Counted from the first letter of the stretch, positions 7,833 to 17,485 are shown. The stretch is 52,004 nucleotides of DNA from Lachnospiraceae bacterium (GCA_014804345.1 JAAUZZ010000005.1:1-52004), one strand, 5' to 3'. A program made the numbers and translations. The notes: generated by a model from the sequence alone, not told the origin.

Positions 7833-7861
7833 AATCTATCATGCAGTCACCGAATTGTCAA
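7833..7861 (-). promoter_or_regulatory. Promoter of the carboxypeptidase operon
   Basis: Minus-strand TTGACA (7856-7861), 17 bases, TAGATT (7833-7838). The -35 box touches the stop codon of the flavodoxin gene upstream. Downstream at about 7748-7776 a hairpin (GCCTGAGC/GCTCGGGC) followed by T-rich sequence lies in the leader. It could terminate flavodoxin transcripts or attenuate this operon. Confidence 0.6.
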
Positions 7862-8368
7862 TTATACATTGCAGAAGCTACGCACTTTCTCTTTGGCGCT
7901 GTCTGCCATACTTCCCGGGATGGAAAGTCCTTTTAGAATATTTGCTCCTTTGCAGATCTTTTTTAAGTCGCTTTCACTTTTTCCAAAGCCGCTTCCTTCA
8001 TGCGTCACAAAAGGGTGAATCGTCTTTCCCATCCAGTCAAACTGCTCTAAAAATGTAAAGACTGCCATTGGCATTGTGCCCCAATAATTCGGAAAACCGA
8101 GGTAGATTTCATCATATGCATCAATGCTTTCCAAATTGTTTAAAAGCTCCGGTCTTACATTTCCCTGCAAATCTTTCTTCGCCTGATCAATGCAAGTGTT
8201 GTAATCGGCGGCATAGGGAATTTTCTGCTCGATTTTAAAGAGTTCCGCCCCTGTCGCTTCCGCAATCATTTTTGCTACTTTTTCCGTGTTGCCAACCTCA
8301 ATGTAGCGCATTGCTCCACCAAAATAATTTTCGTCTGCCCTTGAATAAAATGCTACTAATTTTGCCAT
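7862..8368 (-). CDS. Flavodoxin
   Basis: A 168-residue cytoplasmic flavodoxin, an FMN electron carrier. The phosphate-binding start is LVAFYSRADENYFGG..., the second FMN loop is FPNYWGTMPMAVFTFLEQFDW, and the family motif THEGSGFGKSESDLKK is present. It resembles the flavodoxin domain of the lipoprotein at 3391-4203 in the same motifs (NWWGT/NYWGT, EGSKLG/EGSGFG) but has no signal peptide. It is therefore probably its cytoplasmic counterpart. It follows the short-chain dehydrogenase gene by 24 bases and is likely co-transcribed with it. Confidence 0.92.
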   Translation of the reverse strand: MAKLVAFYSRADENYFGGAMRYIEVGNTEKVAKMIAEATGAELFKIEQKIPYAADYNTCIDQAKKDLQGNVRPELLNNLESIDAYDEIYLGFPNYWGTMPMAVFTFLEQFDWMGKTIHPFVTHEGSGFGKSESDLKKICKGANILKGLSIPGSMADSAKEKVRSFCNV

Positions 8369-8392
8369 AAATGAACCTCCAATCTCAATCTA

Positions 8393-9226
8393 CTATTGTT
8401 CCGGTTTTAACGGACCGTAAAAATAACTTGCCGTTGCTCCACCGTCGCATAAAAAGTCAGTTCCTGTGATAAAAGCGCCTTTTTCGCTCATAAGAAGCTC
8501 TGCTACGTTTGCCACCTCATCGGCTGTTCCCGGTCTGCCGGCAGGACACTTTGCAAACATGTTTTTGTAGAAATCGCCGCGCGGTCCGTTAAATTCATCG
8601 ATTGCCAGCGGTGTAACAATGATTCCTGGGGAAATGGAATTGATTCTTGCGCCTTTTTCTCCCCACTTTACCGCTTCGTACATCACGCGTTTTTCGTTGC
8701 AGCGTTTTGCCATCTGATATGCATGGAGCGTATCCTTGATATTTTCGGGCTGCAGCAGCTCCAGTGAAAGCAGTTCCTCTGTCGGCGTGCATGCAAGCTG
8801 TTCGTCTTCTGCCGGAGATAACTGCGGCATGCGGTGCCCTGACTGGCTGGAAATCGTCACGCCGACGCCGCCTTCCTTGATGATTTTTCCGACTTCCTCT
8901 AAAAGCACAGCCGTACCATATAAGTCGACTTTCAGGATTGTTTCAACGGGCGCCTGTGACGGAGATACCCCTGCCGCGTTAATGAGCATCGCAATTTCCC
9001 CGTATGTTTGTCCTGTCTGAATAAAATTTAAAATAGATGTCCTGTCCGATAAATCCATTGAAACGGGAACTACGTCAAAGCCCGCGTCATTCATGATTTT
9101 TGCTATTGCTTGCACGTTTTCTAATTTTTTGTCACCTACAACAATCTTCTTTCCGGTGCCGACACGTCTTGCAATCGCCATTCCAATCTGTCCGGCGCCC
9201 GCCCATAAAACAACATCTTTTTTCAT
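8393..9226 (-). CDS. Short-chain dehydrogenase/reductase (SDR)
   Basis: A 277-residue Rossmann-fold oxidoreductase. The nucleotide-binding glycine motif is GAGQIG near the N terminus, followed by the INAAGVS motif (NNAG equivalent), TISSQSGH carrying the catalytic serine, and YQMAK with catalytic Tyr and Lys. The C terminus has the usual SDR ending GTDFLCDGGATASYFYG. The GKKIVVGDK segment could favour NADP. The substrate is unknown. It heads an operon with a flavodoxin under a promoter sharing a 50-bp element with the aldo/keto reductase operon. A common response, for example to reactive carbonyls or quinones, is plausible. Confidence 0.92.
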   Translation of the reverse strand: MKKDVVLWAGAGQIGMAIARRVGTGKKIVVGDKKLENVQAIAKIMNDAGFDVVPVSMDLSDRTSILNFIQTGQTYGEIAMLINAAGVSPSQAPVETILKVDLYGTAVLLEEVGKIIKEGGVGVTISSQSGHRMPQLSPAEDEQLACTPTEELLSLELLQPENIKDTLHAYQMAKRCNEKRVMYEAVKWGEKGARINSISPGIIVTPLAIDEFNGPRGDFYKNMFAKCPAGRPGTADEVANVAELLMSEKGAFITGTDFLCDGGATASYFYGPLKPEQ

Positions 9227-9271
9227 TTTATTGACTATGCTCCTTTCTTGTTTTTCCTCGTCTTTTTCTTA

Positions 9272-9301
9272 ATCATATAGAAAAATTATCCGCAAAGTCA
9301 A
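9272..9301 (-). promoter_or_regulatory. Promoter of the SDR-flavodoxin operon
   Basis: Minus-strand TTGACT (9296-9301), 18-base spacer, TATGAT (9272-9277), about 46 bases before the ATG. Confidence 0.75.
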
Positions 9302-9348
9302 TTCGACTTTTGAGGATAATTCATTAGTAAAACTTATATGAAATTTTG
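9299..9348 (-). promoter_or_regulatory. Shared operator-like element, copy 2
   Basis: Second copy of the 50-bp element described at 5441-5490, with the same dyad TTCAT (9320-9324) / ATGAA (9338-9342) and the same overlap with the -35 box. It ends five bases before the stop of the next upstream gene. Confidence 0.65.
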
Positions 9349-9352
9349 CAAA

Positions 9353-9706
9353 CTATACATTTCCGGATGAGTTATAACCGCAGCTGCAAGAACCCGCATA
9401 GCCCGCATTCATTTCCCCGCAAAGTGGACATTTCCAGCCCTTTGACACTTCCGAGGCAGCAATCATTTTCTTTGAATCACCGGAAGCATTATTTGCAACA
9501 ACCGACTCGTCGGAACCGAAATAATTTTCTTCTTTTACAAATACATGTTTTTCCGGCGCCAGTATTGCAACGATCAATGCAACAAGTCCAAAGAAAAATC
9601 CCCACCAAAACCAATTTTCAGTATATCCCTTATTCTGAACAATCTCATTGACCGCCTTTCCCCAAATACATCCAAAAATGATAATGAACAATAAACGCCA
9701 TATCAT
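9353..9706 (-). CDS. Small membrane protein with C-terminal zinc ribbon
   Basis: A 117-residue protein, not assigned to a named family. Two hydrophobic segments (about 3-17 and 31-49: WRLLFIIIFGCIWG and WFWWGFFFGLVALIVAIL) form an N-terminal hairpin. The C terminus carries a zinc-ribbon-like cysteine set, CPLCGEMN...CSCG. Similar two-helix proteins with a tail zinc ribbon occur widely in Firmicutes with no known function. It is monocistronic, with AGGAAA before the ATG at 9706. Confidence 0.75.
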   Translation of the reverse strand: MIWRLLFIIIFGCIWGKAVNEIVQNKGYTENWFWWGFFFGLVALIVAILAPEKHVFVKEENYFGSDESVVANNASGDSKKMIAASEVSKGWKCPLCGEMNAGYAGSCSCGYNSSGNV

Positions 9707-9834
9707 ACGCTATTTCCTCCAAATGTTTTTTCTATTGATTCCTTCTTTTTCGACCAGTATAGCATAAAATAATAACAACTTCAATTCATACTGCTCCCAA
9801 TCATTTAAAATCGGTCAAAACGCACGTTGCCGTT

Positions 9835-10497
9835 TTATTTGATGCTCTCCCACCATGAACTATACAAAACAGCATCCCATATTGCGTTTGACACGAGCGG
9901 TTTCAGAAAAAATCCGATCAGAAAAACGGCTCCAAAAATGATCACAGGTCCATACTTCATGGGAACTGTTTTTTCTCTTTCGGATATTTTAAACGGCAGT
10001 TTGAAGGAAAACATTTTTGCAATGCCATATCCAAGCGCCGTTCCGAGTGTATTTGTGATCAAGTCGTCAATATCCGTAAAACGGAATGTAAATATCTGCA
10101 ATATCTCAATGATAGCAGACACAGCTAATCCTGTAAGCGCCATCTTTTTTGCATCATGATACTCGCTCCATATAACGGGCAGGAGAAAACCTAATGGCAT
10201 AAACAAAAGGATATTCAATACAGTATTTTTAATATATTCTGCGGGGCTGTTTATAATATCGATCAAAGGTATGAGGTTCAAGCTGAAATTAAACCGCAGC
10301 GTGTACGCGGTTGGAAGACCTGTCACGGTATACATTGCCATAAAATAAACCGTAGTGACAAGCACCATAACGAATTGATAAAAACTGTGCTGTTTGAATA
10401 AAATATATTGTAATATAATAATAACGGGTATCAGAAAAACCATTGAGGAAATGCATTCTATTCCCATTGATAATAAGTGAACCATTGCTACCTCCAC
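9835..10497 (-). CDS. VanZ family membrane protein
   Basis: A 220-residue membrane protein with about five hydrophobic segments. The VanZ signature is complete: NILLFMPLGFLLP, the EILQIFTFRFTDIDDLITNTLGTALGYG block with Glu-x-x-Gln, and Asp-x-x-Asp-Leu-x-x-Asn-x-x-Gly. VanZ gives low-level teicoplanin resistance in enterococci. Most family members are of unknown role and are thought to act at the envelope. No van genes are nearby, so a resistance role should not be assumed. GGAGG-type sequence (TGGAGG) precedes the start. Confidence 0.9.
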   Translation of the reverse strand: MEVAMVHLLSMGIECISSMVFLIPVIIILQYILFKQHSFYQFVMVLVTTVYFMAMYTVTGLPTAYTLRFNFSLNLIPLIDIINSPAEYIKNTVLNILLFMPLGFLLPVIWSEYHDAKKMALTGLAVSAIIEILQIFTFRFTDIDDLITNTLGTALGYGIAKMFSFKLPFKISEREKTVPMKYGPVIIFGAVFLIGFFLKPLVSNAIWDAVLYSSWWESIK

Positions 10498-10658
10498 AAA
10501 ACGTATCTTTTGAATTACTAATTTTGTACCATGTACAAGTTTAGCATACCCTTGGCCATTATTGTATTAAGTTTTGCTTAATATTTGTTAAGGTTTGCTT
10601 TTTGATATTCAATAATATTTTTAAGCTAAAATTTTTGAAATGTTCTGTGGTCTAATCG

Positions 10659-10889
10659 TTGCAAAAAAGGAGAAAAAATGATTCAGTCATCTATAATTTG
10701 GACAGCGAATTTCCGGAATGGGATTTCCAATCCATTAACGAGGACACTACGTTTTATGTCAATGAAAATGGAAAGCTGATGATTGTGTTCGACGAATACG
10801 AAGTCGCTCCCGGATACATGGGCAGCGTAGAATTTGAAATTCCTACAGAAGTTGTACAGGATTTGGTACAGGATGGGTTTTTGGAATAA
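10659..10889 (+). pseudogene. C-terminal fragment of a DUF3298/RsiV-like protein
   Basis: The frame from a TTG at 10659 gives 76 residues, of which FPEWDFQSINEDTTFYVNENG and LMIVFDEYEVAPGYMGSVEFEIP match the end of DUF3298 domains (RsiV/PdaC-like extracellular domains). The expected signal or membrane segment and the rest of the domain are absent, and an in-frame TAA lies just before 10659. An AGGAG site and an ATG at 10678 exist but in another frame. This suggests a deletion or frameshift that joined a start region to the tail of the gene. It is probably a remnant, but a short functional peptide cannot be excluded. Confidence 0.6.
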
Positions 10890-10894
10890 TCAAC

Positions 10895-10925
10895 AAAAAG
10901 GGCTGTCAAAATCACAGCCCTTTTT
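10895..10925. terminator. Bidirectional terminator
   Basis: AAAAAGGGCTGT and ACAGCCCTTTTT form a perfect 12-bp stem with a seven-base loop between two convergent coding regions. Confidence 0.95.
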
Positions 10926-10940
10926 GTATGGTTTGCGATA

Positions 10941-13900
10941 CTACTTAATATCAGATGCTACAATTGTAAATGTCGCTGTCTTGCTTCCCACATATTCACT
11001 ACCATCTGCACCGGTAATGATTACGGTTGCTTTGCCCTTGTTGATATTGCTTAAGTATCTTACGTTATATTTATCATTGTTGCTATTATTAATTGTTGCT
11101 CCATTCACTGCAACACTGCACTCCGGTTCAAGCGGGCTTCCTGTATAAGCAGGCTTGCTCGGATTGAACGTTATCTTTGCCTTGGAAAGGTCTGTACCGT
11201 TTTCATGGATATTGTAGCTGACTGTCCGTGTCCCTGTATAGTTACCCTTTGCAGCGTTCTTCGGCTCAATCTTAACCCATATCTTACCGCTTGTAAGCTT
11301 TCCGTCGCTGCCCTTCATTTCCTTTGTCATTGCTTCATCCACATAATATGTGAATTTGAATTCGGAAGACTTCACTAATGCATCTGCCTCATTATCAATA
11401 ATATACGGAACAGATTTATATATTCCCGGCTTCCCTCCCGATGTCTTATCTGTGATGATAATATTATCTTCATAAAAATCTGCAATGTTAAATTGGTTAA
11501 TTTTGAATTCCTTTGTTATCGCCTTTATGCCTTTGTAGTTGCCGATGAAGTTAATCTTACACTTTGCGGTTCCCGCCTTCTTGTTGTTGCTGTAAGCAAG
11601 TGTGTAGTCTTTGCCTTTTTCAAGCCATGTGCCGTCCTTTAAGGTAACACTTGGATCATACGCAGTAACTCCGGTGCTCACGAACGTGTACCCGCCTGAA
11701 GACGGTTCGCTGACATTAATATCACTTGCCTGTTTTGCGGAAGGCTTGATTTTGTAAGACTTTGTGACAGTGCCTGTGTAATCGCCGATTCCTACAACCG
11801 TAAATTTCACGGTTCCGGCGCTTATAATATTTTCAGGATATACCACAATGTATGCTTCGCCTTCTTTGTTTGTAATATCAGTCTTCTTCGCATCTAATAC
11901 GGTAAATGCCGGGTATTTTTCCGTGCCATCATAAGCGAGATTTTTGTTCTTTGCATTGTCAAGCTTGATGCTGATTTTGTTCAATGCGCTCTTTTCCACA
12001 ACTTCAACATTGATTGTGCGTGTACCCGTAAAGTTCCCTTTACCTGTGAGTGTAATCGTGCCATTAGCGCTGAATTTATCATTTGCTTTTGGATTATCAA
12101 AGTCTTTCTTGCTTAAGACTGCACCATTGTAAACTAATATCGGCGTTGCCTTCGCGTTGCTTACAACCTTTACGCTTCCCGCTTGGACATCAGCATCCCC
12201 AATGTTTTTCTGTGTAATCTTAAAGGTATAATCATGTTTTCCGCTTAAGCTGCCCTTTCCAGTTATCGTAAGCTTTGCAGGTTTTGCGTCCGTTGAAACA
12301 TTGATGTTATTCGCATACTTGACAGTGAAATCCGTTCCCTCTTCCAGATATTCTCCGTTATAGGTTACCTCAATCCATGGTGTAACTGCGCTTCCGGTGT
12401 AGGTATAGCTTGGCGTTTCATTTTCTTCATAGCCGTCAAAAAATACTTTCAGACCACTGGTATCGGGTGTGTCATCGCCTGTTGATGGAGCTCGTGTGAT
12501 AACTTTAAAAGTTCCACCTTCGATATCTGCGCTTGTTGCAGTGTTGTAAATGGTGATGTCTGCGCTGTCGCCTACAGAACTTTCGGGCTTTTCAAGCGTC
12601 AAATAATATCGTGTGCGTCCACCTGCTGTTTTTGATGTAATCGCTGCCTTGATCACGCTGTCTGCGGGCGTTACTCTTACGCCAAGCACGGAGCCGTCCG
12701 CGTCTGTGGGCGTTAAGGTAATGTCATAATCCGCGCTTGTTTTGGGCAAATTCAGCTCTCCCTTGGAAGAAACATTTTTTACCTTTACCTGTGTCGGATA
12801 ATTTGTCTCGGATGTCGTGATTTTTTTCACCTCTATGACAACCTCTGTATCCGCATTGACTGCCAGAACATAACTGAAAGAGTTTGAATCACGAGGCACC
12901 TCGCTGCCGTCTACCTTGGCAGTCGCGCTGTATCCTTCGTCACAGATGAATTGGAACAGAATTTCTGTTCCCGCCTCCACATTTAAAATACCGTAATTGC
13001 CATCCACAGTAAGAAGGCTATAATCGCTGTCCTCAGAGTTCTTATATTTATAGATTAAATCTACATGCCCATCCTCCGGATAGCGGAAACGAACAGTATA
13101 CGTATCTTCCGGATCGCTTCCTTCCTGCTTTTTCGCAGTTGTTATAATAATCTCTGTATCGGCAGTGATTGTTATGGTATAAGTTCCTGTCTTCGTGTCA
13201 TAAGGAATTTCAACGCCGCCCACTGTCACGGATTTGATCTCGTAACTTTCATCGGTAACTTCTGTTTTAAATGAAATCTGTTTTCCGGTTTCCACGCTGA
13301 GCTGGTTATTTTCCGGTTTGACACCATCTACTGTTACCGTAACATCTGCGGGACAGGTGAATGTTACTGTGGATGTCTTATCGGGATCACCGGGGTTATC
13401 CGGATTATCCGACTTAACTGTTCTGACAATGATTGTCGCTTCATCCCTCGTCGGTTTTACCGTATAAACACCGTCTTTGTCGGGCGTAATCACATTGTCA
13501 CGAGCAGAAACGCTCTCAACCTTATAACCATAGTCCGGCTCCGCAATAAAGGATATGCTGTCACCTTTCGCAATCAAATACTCCCATGAGCAGTCATTTT
13601 CTCCGTTTGTATAATATTCACCATATATATATGGCAGCTTATACTCTGGATCTCTTATTATCGCATTTCTTGTCGCAAATCCGACACTGTAATAGCTTGA
13701 TACATTTGTTCGCTCGACAGTAACCGTAATGGTCTTATCCTCTGTCAGTTCTCCTATTCCGTACTCTAAGTATCCGTCTTCATTTCGAACCAGCTTCAAC
13801 TCGCTTGTTTCCGACGCTCCTGTCATGGTTACCTTCGCTGTATATCCTTTTATCGGATTGACCTGCACGGTATTCGATACCGTATTGGTAACATTTGCCT

Positions 13901-16900
13901 TATTGTCTTTTAAACTATAAGACTCACTGTATCCGTCAGTGCCAGTATAATATACAAGATAAAGACTCTTGATCTGATCCGGCGCCTCATTGGAAAGCGT
14001 AACTTCATAAGTATCATTATTGGATTCGATTACAATTGTTGCTGTCGCAGCCGGCTGTGTAACATCTTTCTTCTGCGCGACCGTATAAACCGCATACCGG
14101 TACTCATCATCCCAGTCATCTTTGATTGTTCTGTAGTCTTTTGTAAGTGTAAAGGAATCGCTCTCCTTAATCGTCATCTTGTATAACAAATTATCATAGT
14201 CAGGAATATAGAAGGAATAGCTATCATTTGCCGGTACTGCAATCCTTTTAGAATCAATCCGCTCGTTGTCTTCCTTATCTTCCCATTGATAGATATATAA
14301 AGAACCCGTTGTATCAAAACTCAACGTATAAGATGCCTTCATATTTACTTTGACTGTAATGTCGCCCGTATTGCCATATCCTGTGCCAATGAGATAGCCT
14401 ACATTTTTCTCATTTCCGTCTTCGTTTCTTTCAATCAGTGTATCTTTTCCGCTTGCGTCTGTCGCAACAACACGATCCACCATATACCCATCTTCTGCTA
14501 TAATATCAAAAAGATACTCTTTATCATTTTTTAGAGTAATCTGATTATTGGTTAGTAATAATGGATCCTCAAAACTGTCATGCTCGCCTTCTTCCCAAAT
14601 CTTAATATCAAATCCGTCCGTGTTGGCAAATTTTAAAGTGTATTCTTCCGCCGGAACCGCATCAAGATAAATTGTAGTATTTCCTGTTATTTTGATTTGG
14701 TATTCTATACCATCATAAGGGTTATAATTTCCGGATGCCAACTGCTTTGTCCCACCGTTTACCTCATATTCAACCTTTCGAATATACGTTTCATCCTGAA
14801 GTTCTATACTATTGATGGAAAATGTTGAATTTTCCCTTATATTTTCAAAAGCATATTCAGCATCATTAATCGAACCTTCCGGCGAATAATAATATGTAAT
14901 TCCATTGCCTTTTTTCACTGTGACAGTATAGTCTTCAAGCGGTGATATCTTGATGCTGATTGTTGTGTCAGAAGTCGGAACAACCTTGTAAATCTGCCAC
15001 TCTGTTCCGCCATCCTTATATGTTTCATAAAATTCCAGATTACCGCTGGTATCGCCTGTTGTGCTGATATATTCCAATTTATCGTTAAAGTGATAACTGA
15101 TACCGATAAACAAATCTTCATTTTTATCCGCAACAGCCGTATTGTTTTCTATCTCATCATAATACCAGCTTTTACCGCCTTCTTCGTCATCAACAAGATA
15201 AAATTTTCTAGGAAGATTTAATCTTCTTGTATCATCTATCTCAAAATTGATGGTAACAAGATCATAGCTTCTGATGAAGACTTTTTTATAATATCCTATA
15301 TTTAACTCATAGATCGCATATTCTTCCTCACCACTAATGCTGTCCGATTCCTCTATATACTCTATCCATGTTCCGCCATCGCCGTCATCAACCTCGGCTC
15401 TTACATCATATCGCTTTCCTGCCTCTTTCTTGATTTTTAGGCGCGTTTCTTCCCAGTTGTTATAATAATCAATGCTGTTATTGTTTGACAACTCAATATC
15501 TACATATCCTTCGACATCATCATTATAACGACAGACCGAAAAATCCACGTCTTCATCCGTGTCCACTATAAATTTTGCGGGCTCCACATCTAATATGACC
15601 GTTGTATCAGCGGTCGGCGTAAGGCAAAAATAATATTCTCCATCGTCACTTTTCTTTGTTATTTCAACATTTTCTGCACTCGCCGTCGAAGTTCCGTATT
15701 CGGATTCCTGATATACCCAGAACATCAGTTCATATCCTGCAGGAATTTTAAAACTATATTCGCGTTCAATTGTTTCGCCACTTTCCTCATCAGCCGATGG
15801 CAGTTCTCCATCTATTTCATCCTCTCCGTTGTATCTGTAATATAATCCTGTAACATGATTATTTACTGCCTTAAATGTAATATTACAAATATCCACTACG
15901 GAAATTTTTACGGAAACATTGCCTGATATATCATTATTTACATAAAAAACATATCTTTCATTTTCTTCGTCATACTCGTATGGATATACGGTCGTTTCTC
16001 CGCTTGCTTCATCCGTACCTTCTAACAAAACACTCTTTTCTCTGTCCTTGGGTTTTACATAAACTTCTATATAACCGTTTTCTGTAACTTCTAGTGTCTT
16101 ATTATTCTCCGATAACAAAACAGGGTCATTTCCGTCACTGCCGGCATAAACATCCGCCTCAGCCGCGGACCAGTCAAAAGTTGCGTTGTATGTTTTTAGT
16201 TCCTCAGCCACTACAAAAATAGTCGTTGTGTTCTTAAAGCTGCCGCTATTGTTAATGTTTATCTTGCATATTGCGGCATTGAAGTTTTCCTCTTTTATCT
16301 TTTCTCTAGAAACAACAACTCCTGTACTGTTGGAATCAACAGCTTTCACCACTTTGTTTTCTTCAGGAACTACATAAAATATTTCCTCCTGTTTCTCAGA
16401 AACCGTCAATTCCGTAAGTTCTTGATTGTTTTCAATATCTTCCAAAGAGTGGTAAATTTTTGCACCCTCTGTCCTGAATATAACATCAAAACAGCGATAC
16501 GCATTGATGTAGATATTTGTATTCTCTTCTACATTTGCAATCTTATAAACTTCATTCTCTACTACAATCGTAGTAGACGGTGTGTTCTCAGTTCTATATG
16601 TTACAGTATCTATTTCACATTTATATTGAAATACCGGCTTAAAATATAGAATGTTTCCAATTGGCACTTCAAACTTAATGTCTTCATCATTTTTTACCAT
16701 ATCATCGAATGAAACTTCTGGATTATATGGAGTATATGTAATATCATCTTGCGACTCATTCTCACATATGGCATATTCAAAGCTTTCTAACAGATTTTCT
16801 TTTCTGCTTCTTAAGCCCGGTTTAGCACTCGTTTCACGATAAGGTATCTTAACAACCACTGTAGTTTTCTCTACAGTATCACCATCGTCCGGATCATCAC

Positions 16901-17249
16901 CTTCTGCCTTCAAATCATCACCGGACTCGCTTCCCTCATCATTCATTACGGTTTCAGAAACATTCTCCATTTCCAGTTCAACAGCCTCTGTAGTTTCTGT
17001 CTCCGTCACCGTTTCCGTTTCTTCTACAAGCTCCGTTTCATTCCCCTTTTCTGTTTCTTTTGCAGCCTTAACTTCCGTTTCGGCCTCCGCAGTGTTTTCT
17101 GTTTCAATATGCCCGTCAACAACTGCTGTACTTTCCGTTTCCTCTGCTGCCAACACAGTCAGCGCATACTGCGGCACGGATGTCACAATCATTGCCAAGG
17201 CAAGAAACATTGCTGCAATACGTTTTGTTCGTTTTTTGAACTGTTTCAT
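10941..17249 (-). CDS. Very large repeat-rich secreted surface protein
   Basis: A 2102-residue protein with a signal peptide ending near residue 35 (VPQYALTVLAAEE), then an acidic Glu/Thr-rich stretch to about 135. From there to about 1480 come many diverged beta domains of roughly 70-110 residues, each built around 'YTVTF...ADVTVTVDG...GKQISFKTEV' and ending in 'TADTEIIITT'-like strands, as in bacterial InlB-B-like repeats. A bacterial Ig-like segment lies at about 1483-1595. About five MBG-like units of about 100 residues follow, with the pattern YTGS..P...V.YNG..L..GTDFTV.Y.NN and GKGNFTGT. No LPxTG motif, S-layer domain or membrane anchor ends the protein, so its attachment is unknown. 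No enzyme motif was found, and an adhesin or matrix role is an inference. AAGGAGG precedes the ATG. Confidence 0.9.
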   Translation of the reverse strand: MKQFKKRTKRIAAMFLALAMIVTSVPQYALTVLAAEETESTAVVDGHIETENTAEAETEVKAAKETEKGNETELVEETETVTETETTEAVELEMENVSETVMNDEGSESGDDLKAEGDDPDDGDTVEKTTVVVKIPYRETSAKPGLRSRKENLLESFEYAICENESQDDITYTPYNPEVSFDDMVKNDEDIKFEVPIGNILYFKPVFQYKCEIDTVTYRTENTPSTTIVVENEVYKIANVEENTNIYINAYRCFDVIFRTEGAKIYHSLEDIENNQELTELTVSEKQEEIFYVVPEENKVVKAVDSNSTGVVVSREKIKEENFNAAICKININNSGSFKNTTTIFVVAEELKTYNATFDWSAAEADVYAGSDGNDPVLLSENNKTLEVTENGYIEVYVKPKDREKSVLLEGTDEASGETTVYPYEYDEENERYVFYVNNDISGNVSVKISVVDICNITFKAVNNHVTGLYYRYNGEDEIDGELPSADEESGETIEREYSFKIPAGYELMFWVYQESEYGTSTASAENVEITKKSDDGEYYFCLTPTADTTVILDVEPAKFIVDTDEDVDFSVCRYNDDVEGYVDIELSNNNSIDYYNNWEETRLKIKKEAGKRYDVRAEVDDGDGGTWIEYIEESDSISGEEEYAIYELNIGYYKKVFIRSYDLVTINFEIDDTRRLNLPRKFYLVDDEEGGKSWYYDEIENNTAVADKNEDLFIGISYHFNDKLEYISTTGDTSGNLEFYETYKDGGTEWQIYKVVPTSDTTISIKISPLEDYTVTVKKGNGITYYYSPEGSINDAEYAFENIRENSTFSINSIELQDETYIRKVEYEVNGGTKQLASGNYNPYDGIEYQIKITGNTTIYLDAVPAEEYTLKFANTDGFDIKIWEEGEHDSFEDPLLLTNNQITLKNDKEYLFDIIAEDGYMVDRVVATDASGKDTLIERNEDGNEKNVGYLIGTGYGNTGDITVKVNMKASYTLSFDTTGSLYIYQWEDKEDNERIDSKRIAVPANDSYSFYIPDYDNLLYKMTIKESDSFTLTKDYRTIKDDWDDEYRYAVYTVAQKKDVTQPAATATIVIESNNDTYEVTLSNEAPDQIKSLYLVYYTGTDGYSESYSLKDNKANVTNTVSNTVQVNPIKGYTAKVTMTGASETSELKLVRNEDGYLEYGIGELTEDKTITVTVERTNVSSYYSVGFATRNAIIRDPEYKLPYIYGEYYTNGENDCSWEYLIAKGDSISFIAEPDYGYKVESVSARDNVITPDKDGVYTVKPTRDEATIIVRTVKSDNPDNPGDPDKTSTVTFTCPADVTVTVDGVKPENNQLSVETGKQISFKTEVTDESYEIKSVTVGGVEIPYDTKTGTYTITITADTEIIITTAKKQEGSDPEDTYTVRFRYPEDGHVDLIYKYKNSEDSDYSLLTVDGNYGILNVEAGTEILFQFICDEGYSATAKVDGSEVPRDSNSFSYVLAVNADTEVVIEVKKITTSETNYPTQVKVKNVSSKGELNLPKTSADYDITLTPTDADGSVLGVRVTPADSVIKAAITSKTAGGRTRYYLTLEKPESSVGDSADITIYNTATSADIEGGTFKVITRAPSTGDDTPDTSGLKVFFDGYEENETPSYTYTGSAVTPWIEVTYNGEYLEEGTDFTVKYANNINVSTDAKPAKLTITGKGSLSGKHDYTFKITQKNIGDADVQAGSVKVVSNAKATPILVYNGAVLSKKDFDNPKANDKFSANGTITLTGKGNFTGTRTINVEVVEKSALNKISIKLDNAKNKNLAYDGTEKYPAFTVLDAKKTDITNKEGEAYIVVYPENIISAGTVKFTVVGIGDYTGTVTKSYKIKPSAKQASDINVSEPSSGGYTFVSTGVTAYDPSVTLKDGTWLEKGKDYTLAYSNNKKAGTAKCKINFIGNYKGIKAITKEFKINQFNIADFYEDNIIITDKTSGGKPGIYKSVPYIIDNEADALVKSSEFKFTYYVDEAMTKEMKGSDGKLTSGKIWVKIEPKNAAKGNYTGTRTVSYNIHENGTDLSKAKITFNPSKPAYTGSPLEPECSVAVNGATINNSNNDKYNVRYLSNINKGKATVIITGADGSEYVGSKTATFTIVASDIK

Positions 17250-17283
17250 AATAATTCCTCCTTTTTTGATAAAAATAATATAT

Positions 17284-17339
17284 TAACGCCACTCTACAAC
17301 TTTGTTACTTTTTTATCCAAAAACCGTAGAGTGGCGTTA
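17284..17339. promoter_or_regulatory. 14-bp perfect inverted repeat in the leader of the surface-protein gene
   Basis: TAACGCCACTCTAC (17284-17297) and GTAGAGTGGCGTTA (17326-17339) are perfectly inverted around 28 bases. They lie between a candidate extended -10 (TGGTATATT, minus strand, -10 at 17350-17355) and the ribosome binding site of the surface-protein gene. They contain the half-sites ACTCTA and TAGAGT found in the XRE operators 110-215 bp away. Possible roles are an RNA hairpin at the mRNA 5' end, or a regulator binding site acting as a roadblock. Confidence 0.7.
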
Positions 17340-17446
17340 GTACCCGCACAATATACCATTTTGAAATTATTTATATTATATTTTTCAACTATGTGTATCC
17401 ATTTTACTTTGCCTATTAACAAAATTTTTAAAATCACAATCTTTTT

Positions 17447-17463
17447 TAGAGTTTATTACTCTA
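17447..17463. promoter_or_regulatory. Operator dyad 1 upstream of the XRE gene
   Basis: The 17-base sequence TAGAGTTTATTACTCTA is an inverted repeat (TAGAGT-N5-ACTCTA). An identical copy begins 39 bases downstream. Paired identical dyads before an XRE gene are typical of autoregulation. Confidence 0.75.
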
Positions 17464-17485
17464 TAAAAGTTACATGATTCTATTT

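Noticed and set aside
9835-10497. VanZ as a glycopeptide-resistance gene
   Set aside because: No vanH/A/X or regulator genes nearby; VanZ-fold proteins are widespread in Firmicutes without resistance.
17284-17339. Invertible phase-variable promoter between the 14-bp inverted repeats
   Set aside because: The 28 bases between the repeats are too few for an invertible promoter, and no recombinase gene is near.
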